The notes under the pieces: generated by a model
Database searches by the model: none
What the model saw: only the letters and a program-made list of their open reading frames with translations
Told to the model about the DNA's origin: nothing
Part shown: in pieces, positions 1 to 10,260 of the stretch
How positions within the stretch are numbered: position 1 is the stretch's first letter
Layout of the letters: each line of letters opens with the position of its first letter
Made by a program: the position numbers and the translations under genes
NCBI GenBank assembly: GCA_018907035.1
Contig: JACCIC010000224.1
Location: 711,001-775,000 of the forward strand
DNA from: Sycobia sp. Sy_11
Lineage: Eukaryota > Arthropoda > Insecta > Hymenoptera > Epichrysomallidae
Reading direction: 5' to 3'
Length of the DNA stretch: 64,000 nt

Positions 1-632
1 CTCTGATGGGTTTGGTTGAATGCTTATAAATTTTTACGTAAATGTCTAAATCAAATATATTATATGTATAATAGATTGTAAGTATGAAATTTTTTAAATT
101 TATTAATTTTATGAGAAAATTTCAATCATTTGCGTATTTGTATGGCAATTCTAATATTATATTTGCTCTTATACTATAGCGGTGCAACTAATTTTATACG
201 CAATAACGTACTTTTTTGATTATGATCATGCTGGAATAATTAAACATATTTAATGAATATTACAGCTGCAATTAATAAAAATATATTTTCTTACTTTCAA
301 CTAATTCTCATATAACTGCCATGTAAAATACTTAAAATGATCGTCTTTTCATAACGCATAAGAACTTTACGGATACTTTGCACTATTATAGTTGTTCCGA
401 AGCTTATTTATTGGACAAATAAGAAATAAATATACTTTATGTTCTGGCATGCATATAAATTAATCGACATTTTACTCTCTTTTTTTTATTGAGAAATGAA
501 ATTCTTTACAACAGGAATACTATACTGTGTATTTGAATAGATCATTGAAGGAATGTAAGTTTTTACGAATATCTATAATAATTATTATTACTAGAGAATT
601 TAAAAGTGTGAATAATTTTTGTCACTTTTTGT
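1..632. other. AT-rich intergenic sequence
   Basis: Very AT-rich DNA with no ORF that resembles a protein family and no clear repeat boundary. It ends at the first direct repeat of the Penelope-like element. I see nothing to annotate here. Confidence 0.6.
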
Positions 633-716
633 CAGTTTTTTCAAAATAAATAAAAATGGTGAATATATCCAAGTATACTTATTAAGTGTTCCTTACACTA
701 TATTAATTTATTTTTC
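633..716 (+). repeat. PLE 5' direct repeat (pseudo-LTR)
   Basis: Matches 7499-7582 over roughly 80 bp with few differences; both begin CAGTTTTTTCAAAATAAATA and run to TACACTATATTAATT. Direct flanking repeats of this kind are typical of Penelope-like elements. Confidence 0.8.
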
Positions 717-731
717 ATTATTTTTCACCAA

Positions 732-1519
732 GTGTGTAGCAACGATTCTATTAATTTAATATTAAATGCTAGCAAAGCAAATCTCGCTACAATGTACAAA
801 AAGTGCCTTATTAAGTTCAAGAAAATTAATAACCACTTATGGTTTAATAAGCAATGCTTAAACATGAATTTGGTGCCTAAGTATACGAAGTTAACTTGCA
901 ACAACAAATCTGTCCAAGCTGTAAAAACTATTAAATTTGCATACAAATTTTGGATCACCCAAGAAAATAAGAAGTGGTACATCAAAAGGAATTATTTGGG
1001 AAAACATCTAAAACTTATCCATATATAACTTTTGATACACTATAATAATATAGTATATAATAATAATATTAGATAATAATGTTGGATTTCGATGTTAGGA
1101 TCAACGCTTAAAAAATATCTTTTCATCATCGTCAAACCCATCTCAAGAAATTAAATTATCTCCAATACATTAACAGAATACGCCTTCAAGGCCACCATCC
1201 ATATAGAAGAAATTCTCTTAAACCAAGTAATTTAGCGAATAAAATTAAACTTAATACGTTTTCTCATAGAAAAAATACCATTGACAATACCTGTAATGAT
1301 AAAATTTTTTTTCTTCGATAGACTCATTAATTATTCTAACGTTAATTTTTCTTCAGAAGAAATACATTTATTAAATAAAGGTTTAAAATACTCTCCATAC
1401 TGTAATAATAAAAAAGATTTAGGTAACTTGATAGTCAACTCCGATTTAGCTATAAACTCATTAAATTCCAGTAACATTTTTAAATCTAATAATTGTAATA
1501 GTACTAATATTTATAATAT
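732..1519 (+). pseudogene. PLE polyprotein, N-terminal part (broken)
   Basis: An open stretch at 732-1028 reads as the N-terminal region of a PLE protein: a Lys-rich segment, the marker LWFNKQCLNMNLVPKY, then WYIKRNYLGKHLKLIHI. After a disrupted stretch (1029-1280) the frame resumes at 1281 with the PLE-like SNVNFSSEEIHLLNKGLKYSP region and NSDLAINSL, then runs into an Asn homopolymer coded by (AAT)n, where the LINE inserted. The rest of the protein resumes after 5555. The homology call rests on recognised family motifs and their order. Confidence 0.7.
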
Positions 1520-1520
1520 A

Positions 1521-1569
<49 letters not shown>

Positions 1570-1577
1570 TTAATAAT
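1520..1577 (+). repeat. (AAT)n microsatellite, left side of LINE insertion
   Basis: About 18 AAT units, read in the PLE frame as poly-Asn. The LINE 5' end begins just after it. The same repeat resumes after the LINE poly(A) tail at 5522-5554. Confidence 0.9.
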
Positions 1578-1800
1578 GTGCGGCCTTGAGTTCAGCTACC
1601 ACACGCATCCCCGGGATTGCGGATAGGGGAACGACCGCTCGCGGTCAGTCACGAAATAAGCACTTCTAAGAGTGACGAATAAGTGGCCGTGGACAAGAAC
1701 TTCCAGCGAAAATAATGGTATTCGCCCGTCTACACACCCACTCATCATTCACACACTTACATATCTATAAGATAGCTGTACTCGGACTGGGGAGTATATC

Positions 1801-1911
1801 GGGAACTCTATAAACGAGTTTCCCACGAATGGTGGAGATGGAGACCCTATAAACGGGTAACTTCCAGGCGGGTTATGAATGAATGAGAGGCCCTATAAAC
1901 GGGCATCTCTC
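1801..1911 (+). promoter_or_regulatory. Three stem-loops with identical TATAAAC loops in the LINE leader
   Basis: Three consecutive imperfect stem-loops present the same loop TATAAAC: 1801-1824 (stem GGGAA.CTC / GAG.TTTCCC), about 1844-1858 (ACCC/GGGT) and 1885-1911 (GAGAG.GCCC / GGGC.CTCTC). The loop is constant while the stems differ but stay complementary, which argues for a folded RNA or DNA role. I infer a leader element acting in promotion, translation or packaging; nothing shows which. Confidence 0.5.
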
Positions 1912-2346
1912 ACGTATGAATGTGACCAGTTTGAGCGACGGTAAGGTCTTGCGGATGCAGTGATTACTTGTTGATTGGTGGGATTAGCTGCGAGGGAATC
2001 ACTTCATGCTTATGTGCGTTCCCCTTCTGGAGGGTACAGTTGTAAAACCAGATGGCACTCCTGGGCCGCCACAAGTAGAGGGCCCGAACCCAGTCTAGAC
2101 AACATGAGAGGCTGCCCCACACAGTCGTAAGACGTCGTCAGACGTCAAATCCCGCTTCTTGTAGTAGTGTCGTATGGCGTACGGATGGGACCCTGCTGCG
2201 AGTCGTGGGGGAGGAACAGCTGAGGCCTCCGGAATGTAGGAGGGCTTCAGTACTGGGGAGATTCAGGACGCTGAACCGTCATCTCCAACAGGTGATCCTC
2301 CTGACCATCACAAATATAAAACATTTAACACAAGTTAATTATAATC

Positions 2347-3683
2347 ATGAAAGGTGATAAAAAAATTATAGCAGGCTCTCGAATGCCGCCTGCAAGCGAC
2401 TCAGTAGAGTCAATGGAGCTTACCGGCTCTTCTATCACACCAGTAGGCGACCTGGCTGGTGTGACAGAAAATGTTACAGGTAGTAGTATGAATGAAAGTG
2501 CGAATGTTTATAGATCGCTGGCAACTTGGGAAGCTGCTGAGTGTAAATTGCAGGAGCAATTTTACACAATAAGCAGAATCCTAAGTAAAATGATGGAAAG
2601 GACATGCATACAAAAAAATGTAAGCCAAATAATAAAAAATGGTCTGAGTGAGATCAATGAAGCAGTGGAAATCGGACAGTATGAACTCAAGCGAATGAGA
2701 CTGCTTCGACAAAAACAAAAAGATAACGGACGGAGTGAATGTGAGGAGGAAACTCCTCAAAAACGGAAAATAGACCGTCAGACCCCTACTCCGGAGCAGG
2801 CGGCCGCACAACAGCGGACGACCGAGACCGAAACATGGGCGACGGTGGTCTCAAAACATAAAAAACCCAAAACGATCGAGACGGACAACAAACCGATAAA
2901 AGAGCAGACAAAAGCGAGACTCCAAGGTCGCGGGTCTGATCGACCTATCCTCAAAGGCAGGGGACGAGCGATAATGATCAAGCCGGCTGAGGGACAGACG
3001 TACGCAGACGTGGTACGAACAATACGACCAAAGGTGGACCCTGACAAAAGTAATACTCAAGTCAGAACAATAAGAAAGACAAAAGACGGCGCGGTACTTT
3101 TACAGCTGTCCAGACTGAATAACGAGACGGACTTCCGACAGGTTCTTCAATACGCTGTCGGAGAGACTGGACGCGTAAAAGATGTGACCTCCAGGGTGAT
3201 ACTGGAATTCCTAGACTTGGACTGTGTCACGACCGACGAGGACATCGCGGACGCGCTAAATCGGGAAACGGGACGGACTGCAGACCGCCGGCCCCATGTT
3301 TTCGACGTGAACAGTCGAGGACAGAGAATGGCGGTCTGCGATTTTGACGTAAAGAGGCTACCGACCTCTTAAGGAAAGGGCGTATTAAAATCGGGTGGGT
3401 TATATCAAGAATTAGAACAAGAATACGCGTCTCGCGATGCTATGGATGCCTCGGGTTCGGTCATGTACGGAAAGACTGTAATGGACTGGACAGACAAAGC
3501 TGCTGCTGGCGATGCGGTCTCGGGGGTCATTCCCACAGGGATTGCAAGAGTCATGGGGAATGTTTCCTGTGCACTGGGGATAATATCCGAGACAGGGGAC
3601 ACTTACCTGGCTCGTCCTCGTGTGCCGCGTTCAGGATAGCACTAACAGAACAGAAGATAAAGACAGTTACACAAGGACGATGA
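2347..3683 (+). pseudogene. LINE ORF1 (gag-like nucleic-acid-binding protein), one frameshift
   Basis: Starts at ATG 2347 and is open to 3372 (341 codons): a Ser/Glu-rich N-terminus, then a basic Lys/Arg/Gln-rich middle. Around 3340-3363 the frame shifts by one base. In the new frame (about 3363-3683) the protein continues with GRIKIGWV and three zinc knuckles: CYGCLGFGHVRKDC (from 3438), CWRCGLGGHSHRDC, and a third with wider spacing beginning CFLC. This knuckle arrangement is typical of R1-clade ORF1, which binds the element RNA. The TGA stop overlaps the ORF2 ATG. Without the shift the ORF would be about 445 codons. Confidence 0.8.
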
Positions 3684-5338
3684 CGATACTCCAATGCAAT
3701 ATGAACGGGAGTAGCGTGGCAGACGCACTGCTCCTGCAGATTACGGCGGAACTGGACATCGACGTGCTGATTATTAGTGAGCAATACAAAGACAGACGAT
3801 TACCGACTTGGCTCGCAAGCAGCTCGGGCAAGTCCGCAGTTGGGCTACGTGGAAAGGGCGCATGGAATATTGTACGCAGCGGGACTGAGGAGGACTCTGT
3901 CTGGATGACGGTCGCTGACATAACCTATGTCAGTGTTTACCTGCCCCTAAACAGCAGTGTCTCCGAGTACACGGCTAATCTTGGAAAAATCGAGGACGCC
4001 GTGCGGGAAATCCCTGGTAATGTGATCGTGGCGGGCGATTTTAATGCGCAGGCGATCGAGTGGGGAATGCCCTTGACCAACAGACGGGGAAGACTGCTGC
4101 TGGAGATGGCCGGAAGGCTGGACCTGGGAGCAGTTAACGAAGGAACGATAGCGACATACAGACGACCGGGGTATGGTAACTCCATACCAAACGTGACACT
4201 GACCTCGGACAGAATTCGGACTAGGATAAGGGCGTGGCGGGTGATCCAGGATTATACGGCCAGTGATCACCAGTACATTGCCTTCAAACTGACAGACGCG
4301 ATGAGACAGACGAGGAAACGGGGCACAAGATCTATGGGGTGGAACGCCAAACGCCTAGACATAGATGAACTCGAAAGGTATCTATAAAATGCAGAACCTC
4401 CCTTACGAGAGGTGCCGCAAGAGTTGACGAACCGGGACAGGGTAGAGGCGTTAGTGGTGGCAACGACTGGCTTTCTCCAGCGCCTATGCGATGCCACCAT
4501 GCCCCGGAATCGGAAAGTACGAAACAGACGACAAACATACTGGTGGACAGCCGAGATCGCGGATCTCAGAAGCAATTGTTTGAAGCTGAGACGGAAAGCT
4601 CAACGAGCCGGAAGTCGAGGCGTAGTGGGACTATACTCTACGGAGTATAGTCGCGTCAGACAGCGACTGAAATAAGCGATCAATGACAGTAAGAAACGGT
4701 GTTGGACAAAACTAATCGATGAGGTGGACTCGGATCCCTGGGGCAACGGTTATAAAATTGTAACATGCGCCCTGGGAGGTCGGGGTCTGCCGGAACTACG
4801 AGACGCGAAAGAGATGGAGTGGATAATTGAGAGACTTTTCCCAACTCATCCAAACAGAACGGACGCGACAAATGGAATGACAGATATAAAGATCCCTCTC
4901 TTCACGCAGAAAGAGCTCCGCAAAGCTTCAAATTCGTTGAAGCCTAACAAGGCCCCGGGTCCCGATGGCATACCTAGTGAGGTGTTACGGATGGCCGCTT
5001 CGCGTCACCCGGACATCCTTTTGTGTTTGTACAACGGGTGTCTGGTGGAGGGAGTTTTTAGCTGGCTCTGGAAGGAGGCTCGATTGGTTCTCATCCGTAA
5101 GTTTAAGGGGAACCCCGATTTGCCTTCTTCATACAGGCCTCTCTGTTTACTAAATACAGTAGGGAAGCTGTTGGAGCTATTGCTGAGACCAAGACTGACA
5201 CAGACAATTAAAAACGCCGGAGGTATACAGACGGTGGTTCCGATGACGTTAGGGACGGAAAGACTGGAAACCAGGAGCGAAGTCAAGTACTTTGGCGTTA
5301 CCATGGATACGAAGCTGAGCTTCTGGCCCCATCTATGA
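3680..5338 (+). pseudogene. LINE ORF2: APE endonuclease plus truncated reverse transcriptase
   Basis: All of 3680-5338 stays in one frame but has stops at 4385-4387 and 4673-4675. The N-terminal part is an APE-type endonuclease: QCNMNG (Asn), ISEQY (Glu), GDFNAQAIEWG (Asp/Asn) and ASDH (catalytic His region); the usual DVT motif reads NVT. The RT begins with LKPNKAPGPDGIPSEVL and SYRPLCLLNTVGKLLE (about 4935-5170). At about 5220 it jumps to the thumb region VKYFGVTMDTKLSF. Motifs A, B and C, including the YADD catalytic pair, are therefore deleted. A further stop (5336-5338) is followed by NAATKAAEKTKALS in frame, then a second apparent deletion before the 3' end. Confidence 0.8.
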
Positions 5339-5505
5339 AACGCGGCGACAAAGGCAGCAGAAAAGACCAAGGCTCTAAGTTGACTATACGAACGTATTGG
5401 CCATCAGTCGGCTATCGGAGTCGCACATACTCCGGTGGCCGTTTTTCAGGACCATTCTTGCTGAACGACGATCGGAAATGCATAAACAGCATTCACAGAT
5501 TCCGC

Positions 5506-5522
5506 AAAAAAAAAAAAAAAAA

Positions 5523-5554
<32 letters not shown>
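5506..5554 (+). repeat. LINE poly(A) tail followed by resumed (AAT)n
   Basis: About 18 A residues (5506-5523) mark the LINE 3' end; AAT units then continue to 5554 and lead back into PLE coding sequence. Confidence 0.85.
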
Positions 5555-5557
<3 letters not shown>

Positions 5558-7203
5558 TGAATTCAGAAATTGCCTTGCTTATAAAAAACATACATGCAAT
5601 ATTGCAGAAACTATTGTCGATAAAAAACTTTCTTAACGGAAGTAATTATAAAGAATTAAAATTAATGAATTCTATTAAATGCAAATTAAAATCTGAAAAT
5701 TTAATAATCTGTAAAGCAGATAAAGGTAATTCTATTACTATTTTACACAACCAGGATTATTTGGATAAAACAGTAGCTTTAATAAATAATAATAATTTTT
5801 CATGATTAAAAAAAGATCCAACAAATATCTTCCAATCTGATATAAAAACATTATTAAAATCTTGTACATTATTCAATAACACGAAAAAATATTTTTTAAC
5901 ATCAATGAATCCACTGGCACCTGTTTTAGACTCTGCCAAAAATACAGAAAATAGATGTTCCGATGAACCCTGCAGTTTCATATATTAATGCTCCTTCTTA
6001 TTTATTATGCAAAAAACTTAATACCATTTTACCTACACTGTTAGAATTTAATCCTAAATTTACTATAAAAAATTTATTAGAATGAATTAATAATATTATA
6101 GACATAGAATTATCTTTAAATGCAAAACTAGTCTTTTTTGACCTAGTAAATCTGTTTACTTCGATCCCTAGTGATTATTTATTAAATGTAATTAGGAACA
6201 AATTAGACCAAAATATTAAGCTAACTGTTACTACTAAAAAAGAAGTTTTAACAATGATTGAAACATGTATTAAACAAAGTTATTTTATGTTTAACAATAA
6301 GTATTATTTACAATCAAAAGGTTTACCTATGGGTTCTACCCTTACACCTCTTCCGAGTGAAATTTTTATAGAACATGTTGAATATAATTTGTTCCTAAAT
6401 AAATCTTTAACAAAAAATATTTTCCTCTGGTCTCGTTATGTTGATGACGTATTTTGTCTTTGGTCAGGCTCTGAAAGACAACTATTTCCTTTTCTATCAC
6501 ATATTAATTCTTTCCATACAACCATTAAATTTACATACAAGATAGAAGTTTCAATTAATTTAAATTTTTTGGATTTAACAGAATATAATTAAAAAATAAT
6601 AAAAAATTTCACCTTTAGAAAAATATATAACTACAGATACCTTAATTCCTTTCAATTCGAATCAATCGTTGAATATAAAAATTAGTGCATTCTATTCTTA
6701 TATGCATAGATTATTAATAGTCCCCTTAAATGAGACACGTTTTTTAAAGGAAGTTAACACTCTAAAAACATTAGCACAAAAGAATGAATTTAGTGATACT
6801 ATTATAGATTCCTTAATTGCTAAAAAACGTAGTAAGCTCCTACAAAAACATTTTTATGAATCACTAACACTAACTAATGATCGTTATTCCTTTATCAATT
6901 ATGTACCATTTATAAGTAATGTAATTTATAATTATTTGAGGAAATTTGATATTAAAACAATAAGCGCAAATAAAACCAATTTAAAAACTTTGCTAGTCAA
7001 TAATAAAGGAAAAATCGATAATTCTAAAAAAAGTGGAGTGTACAAAATTTCTTGTAATGATTGCGATGCAATACACATAGGCTAAACTGGCCCTTCGATT
7101 GAAAAAAGAATCAATGAACACATCAAATCTATAGAGTCTAAAAAATCCTCAACAGGATTGGCCGAACATTGTATTATTAATAATCATAACATTAATTCAA
7201 ATT
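5555..7203 (+). pseudogene. PLE polyprotein, RT and GIY-YIG part (broken)
   Basis: Continues the PLE after the LINE. Pieces by position: NSEIALLIKNIHAIL and ICKADKGNSITILHN (5557-5805), a stop-rich stretch that still carries LVFFDLVNLFTSIP (RT motif A), then 6254-6592 with LPMGSTLTPLPSEIFIEHVE (motif B region), SRYVDDVF (motif C) and LNFLDLTEYN. Next is 6669-7085, a connector ending in SGVYKISCNDCDAIHIG, then a stop where a GIY-YIG nuclease would have its Y-I-G-E/Q-T, followed by EKRINEHIKSIESKKSS and AEHCIINNH. The family normally nicks DNA and primes reverse transcription. At least four stops or frame changes make it a pseudogene. Confidence 0.82.
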
Positions 7204-7467
7204 ATTTAATTATTACATAATATTCAAAAAAGCAAAAGGTTAGATAAGTTAGAAATCATTGAAATAAAAAAAGCATTACTTAGAGACGAAAACGTAACGA
7301 ACGACATAAAAGATTTTCTAATTTCACCGTTATTGCAAGTCGCTAGAAGTATGTAATTAGACTCAGGTCTTTTCTCTTATTATCCCTACTCCTATCTACT
7401 CCTTCCTCTATTATTGCACTTACTATATGTACCTCTGTAAATTTCATATTTTCTAACATTTGTAACT

Positions 7468-7495
7468 TTGAAGATGACATTAAAGTCGAAACAGC
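7468..7495 (+). other. Hairpin with hammerhead-like core in PLE 3' region
   Basis: Reads TTGAAGA-T-GAC-loop-GTC-GAAAC. The layout (UGANGA, short stem, GAAA) resembles part of a hammerhead ribozyme core; hammerheads are known in PLE terminal repeats. The same layout recurs at 32253-32287 (minus) and 57161-57195. Two core positions differ from the active consensus, so activity is doubtful. Confidence 0.4.
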
Positions 7496-7498
7496 TTT

Positions 7499-7582
7499 CA
7501 GTTTTTTCAAAATAAATAAAAATTGTGAACATATGCAAGTTTATTTATTAAGTGTTCTTTACACTATATTAATTCATTTATT
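7499..7582 (+). repeat. PLE 3' direct repeat (pseudo-LTR)
   Basis: Second copy of the repeat at 633-716, directly after the 3' hairpin region. It marks the downstream boundary of the element. Confidence 0.8.
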
Positions 7583-7614
7583 TATTGATTTAGTAATATA
7601 TAAACTTATGAGAT

Positions 7615-7667
7615 AGCTGTATAAGTCTTTTTATAGGCTTGGGTAAGCTCAATAAAAAAAAAAAAAA
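7615..7667 (+). mobile_element. 53-bp 5'-truncated retroinsertion with 14-bp target duplication
   Basis: A 53-base insert ending in AATAA plus poly(A) is flanked by perfect copies of TAAACTTATGAGAT (7601-7614 and 7668-7681). It contains a short hairpin-like 3' end (TATAGGCTTGGGTAAGCTC). This is the signature of LINE-machinery insertion with extreme 5' truncation. The tail layout (hairpin, AGCTYAA, poly A) resembles the 3' end of the LINE at 10847-14006. Confidence 0.8.
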
Positions 7668-7682
7668 TAAACTTATGAGATC

Positions 7683-8158
7683 CTTTAATAAATTCAATAC
7701 AAGAATAAATAAAGAAATATCAAGAAAATGATCTATGAATATGGTTTTTTTTTATAAATAGGCTTATGCCTAAAACCGTATATAAACTTAAATTTCAGAT
7801 AGATATACAGCGGAATAAACAGAGCTAACTAAATTCGATACATAAACTATTTGAATTACGTAACAACATGCAGATAATATCAATGTGTTCAAAACCGAAT
7901 TAATTAAATTAATTAAATTAAATTAATTAAAAAAACACTTTGACAAAAGGTTGAAAAGCGCTTTCGCTGCGAAGGAAGGGGTCGTAATATCGCCCATGGA
8001 TATAATAATATACTGTATATATAAATATCTGGTTCTTGTATACCTATAACAACTCGTGCAATAATTCAATAAAATTTTATGGCACTGTTAAACGCAAGTA
8101 TGGATAATACTGTTACAACGGCAAATCACGATTCATAGAGTAGAAAGTGAGAAAGAGT
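7683..8158. other. AT-rich intergenic sequence
   Basis: No gene seen. A small palindrome TAGGCTTATGCCTA next to a T run (about 7746-7776) could be another LINE tail on the minus strand, but no target duplication was found. Confidence 0.5.

Positions 8159-8188
<30 letters not shown>
8159..8188. repeat. (GA)n microsatellite
   Basis: Run of GA dinucleotides with a few interruptions, at the left edge of a GC-richer block. Confidence 0.9.
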
Positions 8189-8189
<1 letters not shown>

Positions 8190-8480
8190 CGACAACTGAT
8201 GTCCTTTAGATCGTGCGCCGCTAAATATACTTTCTATTCTGCAGTGCCGACAGAATCTGAACTGCAAACACGAGCACTAACTTTTCCCATGCTTCGTTGA
8301 CAGGGGATTTCACATAATGCCCCCGACGCTGCAGGCTACTATGCCGATTATATCGGATTCACGTGTCGGTGTCGATTCTAGATCCCTTCATTCCTCCCTC
8401 TCTGTTTCTCTCTCACTCTATCTATCTCTCTCTTTCGGCAGCCACACTCTCCCATTCGTTTTTCGCTTACTTCTCTAAGG
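8189..8480. other. GC-richer non-coding block
   Basis: Clearly less AT-rich than its surroundings, bracketed by (GA)n and a CT-rich stretch. It contains the palindrome CCGATTATATCGG (about 8343-8355). No protein-family ORF. It could be a regulatory region; no direct evidence. Confidence 0.35.
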
Positions 8481-8484
8481 TATG

Positions 8485-8510
8485 TATATATATATATATA
8501 TATATATATA
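8485..8510. repeat. (TA)n microsatellite
   Basis: Uninterrupted TA dinucleotides after a CT-rich stretch. The sequence from here to 8870 holds nothing recognisable. Confidence 0.9.
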
Positions 8511-8869
8511 CTTTTCTCATACCATCTACTATCAATTGCTCATTTAGGCCATCCTAGTGTTAGGGGTGAATTTTTTGCATTCAAATAAAACCATTCCGTA
8601 TACGTGAAATCTTCTTGAAAAAGGGAAATCTTCAAAGTTAAATAATACTCTCCTCTGTTTAAAAAACATCTCTTGCGCATACGTATTTTGCTGGCCAAAA
8701 TATTGAGACAAATCCTTTCTTAAACCAGGGATACAATATTTCGAATTGAATTGTTTTTTCAATTAAATAATAATATTAATAATAATAATTTCAATCAAAC
8801 AATTCAAATATAATTGTTTGTTCGATTACAAATTTGGGCAATTCATCGATAATAAATTCATTTATGGCT

Positions 8870-8870
<1 letters not shown>

Positions 8871-8906
<36 letters not shown>
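8871..8906. repeat. (GA)n microsatellite
   Basis: Uninterrupted GA dinucleotides. Confidence 0.9.
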
Positions 8907-8909
<3 letters not shown>

Positions 8910-8946
8910 TCATATTATATAATACCAGACTTTATAACATATCATA

Positions 8947-9290
8947 TTATACTTAATCTTACATTTAATACTAATTTATAAAGATAAAGCATATTTTTGT
9001 TTGTACGAATTAAAGAAAAAAACTACGAATCGATCGCTCTGAAATTCAAAATATATATTCTATATTATCTTCGGAAGGACATAGGCTATATTTTTTATTG
9101 AAAATCATTTTACGTTCATCAATAAATTAAGTTAACGGTCTTAGCAGTCAGTTCCACCAGCAGCCAGTAGGTTGCGTCTTAAGGTATTAATACCAGGCCA
9201 GCTCATCTGAATGGTCATGTCCAACTTTGCGATTAGTATCCTAAAGAAAGTATGATTTAATCGGTATTATCTTTTATGTTCTTCAGGTAA
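8947..9290 (+). repeat. Dispersed repeat, Helitron/HINE-like (copy 1)
   Basis: Shares two blocks with 43436-43830: first, AATTTATA-AGATAAAGC through a segment ending GGAAGGACATAG; second, CAGTTCCACCAGC-GCC through ATTAATACCAGGCC. The same blocks appear separately at 10085-10260 and 10600-10745. The GGAAGGACATAGGCTA-type block is familiar from non-autonomous Helitron-related insect repeats; that class is inference. No coding capacity. Confidence 0.55.
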
Positions 9291-9631
9291 ATCTGACACT
9301 ACCTGCACCTTAGATATCTTTTGTACATTTTTTTTCTTTTGTGGAAAATCTCATATACACCCCCTCTCTCTCTTTCTCTCTCTTTCTTTCTCCTTCTTCA
9401 TCTTCTCTTATAAGATGGTTGTATGCCAAATCATATTAAACTAATTTGTGAAAACAAATTATGTTTTTGCTTATATACGCTATATAAGGTCGCTTCCGCA
9501 CTAAAAGATGAGATCTCAGCATCTGCTTCAAAAATGCTCTATTCGCAGATCATTATTATGCTTTAATTTCAGTTAGCACCGCTAACTAAATATTCACGGT
9601 ATTTAATTTAAAATATAAAAATATAAATATA

Positions 9632-9633
<2 letters not shown>

Positions 9634-9666
<33 letters not shown>
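9634..9666. repeat. (TA)n microsatellite
   Basis: TA dinucleotides directly before the minisatellite at 9676. Confidence 0.9.
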
Positions 9667-9667
<1 letters not shown>

Positions 9668-9675
9668 CATACGGG

Positions 9676-9985
9676 AAATATGGTAGTTTTGTGTACAGAC
9701 GATTTCTACTGAGAGTTTCGTGTTTGGACGTTAAAATATGGTGTCCAGGTGTTTCCGAATGACTTCTACGGGGGGTAGTCGACAGAGAACGATCTCCAAG
9801 TGTTTCAGAATGACTTTTACAAGAGTTTCATCTACGGACAGTGAAATACTAATACCTTGTGTTTAGGTACGATTTATATGGGAAGTTGCATATTTGAACG
9901 GTAGAAGACAATGTCCAGGTATGACGGGATGACTTCTGCGGGAAGTTTGGTATTTTACACTTGGACATCATATTCTACCTCTGCA
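9676..9985 (+). repeat. Diverged minisatellite
   Basis: Four to five degenerate units of roughly 60-85 bp. Recurring cores include TCCAGGTGTTTCCGAATGAC, TCCAAGTGTTTCAGAATGAC and TCCAGGTATGACGGGATGAC, each followed by TTCTACGGG-like sequence. Related units occur at 45400-45615. Central tandem arrays beside TA tracts are a known feature of HINE-type elements, which fits the neighbouring repeats. Confidence 0.6.
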
Positions 9986-10084
9986 ACACGAAATTCTATA
10001 ACAGTAATTCTAAGATATATTTTATCGCCCGAACAGGAAACTCTGTGTAGAAGTCGTCTCGAGACACGTGCTATGCGCGTGCAC

Positions 10085-10260
10085 AGATAACGCTTTTAAC
10101 AGTTACTTATAGCAGCAGCCAGTAGATGGCGAGTTCAATTACATCGAATTTAACTCAAACTACTTAGCTTAAACCATCAATACTAGGCCAGCTCACAAAT
10201 GAATGATCATATCCAACATTGGAATTAGAGTTTTTGTTCTTCACGTGGAATTGACGTATT
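10085..10260 (+). repeat. Dispersed Helitron/HINE-like repeat, second-block fragment
   Basis: Carries the second block (CAGCAGCCAGTAGATGGCG, then ATACTAGGCCAGCTCA and ATGATCATATCCAAC) in the same orientation as 8947-9290. Confidence 0.5.

Larger units (their letters stand above)
1578..5523 (+). mobile_element. R1-clade-like non-LTR retrotransposon inserted in (AAT)n
   Basis: A GC-richer element set in AT-rich surroundings. It has a 770-base 5' leader, ORF1 with three zinc knuckles, ORF2 with an APE-type endonuclease and the start of an RT, and a poly(A) tail (5506-5523). ORF1 stop and ORF2 start overlap as ATGA at 3680-3683. Both flanks are the same AAT repeat, so it is a precise insertion into a microsatellite with no unique target-site duplication visible. 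R1-clade elements are known for sequence-specific insertion, including into microsatellites. The RT core is deleted, so this copy is not autonomous. Confidence 0.85.
633..7582 (+). mobile_element. Penelope-like retroelement (PLE), decayed and interrupted by a LINE
   Basis: A retroelement of the Penelope order, which encodes a reverse transcriptase (RT) related to telomerase RT and, in this subgroup, a C-terminal GIY-YIG endonuclease. Both ends carry about 80-bp direct repeats (633-716 and 7499-7582), as expected of PLE pseudo-LTRs. Visible protein pieces, in order: N-terminal region with NLVPKYTKL (about 867-895), ADKGNSITIL (about 5716-5745), LVFFDLVNLFTSIP (about 6131-6172), LPMGSTLTPL (about 6323-6352), YVDD (about 6439-6450), FLDLTEYN (about 6567-6590) and GVYKISCNDC (about 7036-7065). 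Several in-frame stops and frame changes show it is dead. Bases 1578-5523 are a separate LINE inserted in its (AAT)n tract. Confidence 0.85.

Noticed and set aside
732..1028. Independent small host gene
   Set aside because: Sits directly after a PLE direct repeat and reads as the PLE N-terminal region.
2581..3060. Minus-strand ORFs opposite LINE ORF1
   Set aside because: Antisense shadows of the GC-richer ORF1; no independent similarity.
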